Origin: Epithemia pelagica
Lineage: Eukaryota; Bacillariophyta; Bacillariophyceae; Surirellales; Surirellaceae
Direction: 5' to 3'
Length of the DNA: 64,000 nucleotides
NCBI GenBank assembly: GCA_946965045.2
Contig: OX337239.1
Location: 1,054,001-1,118,000, forward strand
Shown here piece by piece: positions 63,700 to 64,000 of this stretch (positions are counted from its first letter, which is position 1; each line of letters opens with the position of its first letter). The notes under the pieces were generated by a model. That model was not told the DNA's origin, made no database searches, and saw only the letters and a list, made by a program, of their open reading frames with translations. The translations under genes were made by a program, and so were the position numbers.

Positions 63700-64000
63700 A
63701 CTATGATCATATCCGATGTTGAGATTGACGGGTTGTATGAGCAGAGCGTCCGAATCACAAAAAGTACATACTTGGGCATCGTCTCTATGGTGACTGGGGA
63801 CACCGCCCGAATGTGCGACATGCATCCTCACGGCGGATCGGTCGCGGTTCACGAAACGACGATGGGCAAAAGGTCCGAGGAGATGATGAGATCCTTCGAC
63901 ATTTTGTTGGTTGTTCCATGGTGCAGTTGGTGATGTCAATATCACTCTATTCTGAAGACGCTTGACCCACGACGAGTGAAGGAAGCAGAAGCAACAGCTG
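63700..64000. other. 3' flank of the TAF2-like gene, window end
   Basis: About 300 bases. A 76-codon plus ORF (63703-63933) and a 98-codon minus ORF (63649-63945) overlap each other; neither has a recognisable product. A neighbouring gene may begin beyond the window. Confidence 0.4.

Noticed and set aside
1-64000. tRNA, rRNA or snRNA genes
   Set aside because: None could be recognised by eye on either strand; a covariance-model search would be needed to exclude short ones.

Overview
The window looks like nuclear DNA of a stramenopile alga, most probably a diatom. Evidence: short GT-AG introns of about 60-290 nt, both strands densely used, a bHLH-PAS regulator of the type known from diatoms, two proteins sharing a 'LGD(N/H)P.V.SGVPVT.QW' motif that I recall from diatom proteomes, a plant-like vacuolar sorting receptor family, and very Ser/Thr/Gln/Asn-rich low-complexity stretches in several genes. 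No rRNA, tRNA, organellar or bacterial-style operon was seen.

Layout. 1-2265: 3' part of an unrecognised gene. 3.2-13.6 kb: three vacuolar sorting receptor (VSR)-like genes (A and B in tandem on +, C on -) around an ABCG-like half transporter with a possible frameshift at its last membrane segment. 14.4-17.0 kb: a 3-hydroxyacyl-CoA dehydratase (PTPLA/PHS1) with a large C-terminal Rossmann-like domain. 17.2-18.8 kb: remnant of a cyclic nucleotide phosphodiesterase, overlapped antisense by a small four-TM protein gene. 20.7-23.6 kb: bHLH-PAS factor. 24.9-26.6 kb: cis-prenyltransferase (-). 27.1-29.7 kb: membrane protein with an 11-residue amphipathic repeat array. 30.0-35.3 kb: two more VSR genes (D on -, E on +), head to head. 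35.7-36.8 kb: degenerate tandem Cys-rich segment. 37.7-38.7 kb: first LGDNP-motif gene.

39.3-46.3 kb is the most striking region. A 7-kb element is bounded by 31-nt inverted repeats (29/31 identical), each flanked by TA. Inside are a giant DDE transposase gene broken by one in-frame TGA, a SET-domain gene and two genes of unknown function. 47.1-49.4 kb: second LGDNP-family gene. 50.0-57.0 kb: a two-ORF non-LTR retrotransposon (gag-like ORF1; ORF2 with zinc fingers, reverse transcriptase and a C-terminal R2-like Cys/His and endonuclease-like region). It lies about 110 bp upstream of the start codon of a three-exon TAF2-like TFIID subunit gene (57.1-63.7 kb).

The five VSR copies share the same three intron positions and phases (0, 0, 2), so they arose by gene (DNA) duplication. 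They are predicted to sort soluble cargo between Golgi and vacuole. The dehydratase (very-long-chain fatty acids) and the prenyltransferase (dolichol-type lipids) are ER-type housekeeping functions. The second half of the window has been reshaped by two unrelated mobile elements. Exon joins are read from frame, splice consensus and alignment among paralogues; none has been checked against transcripts.
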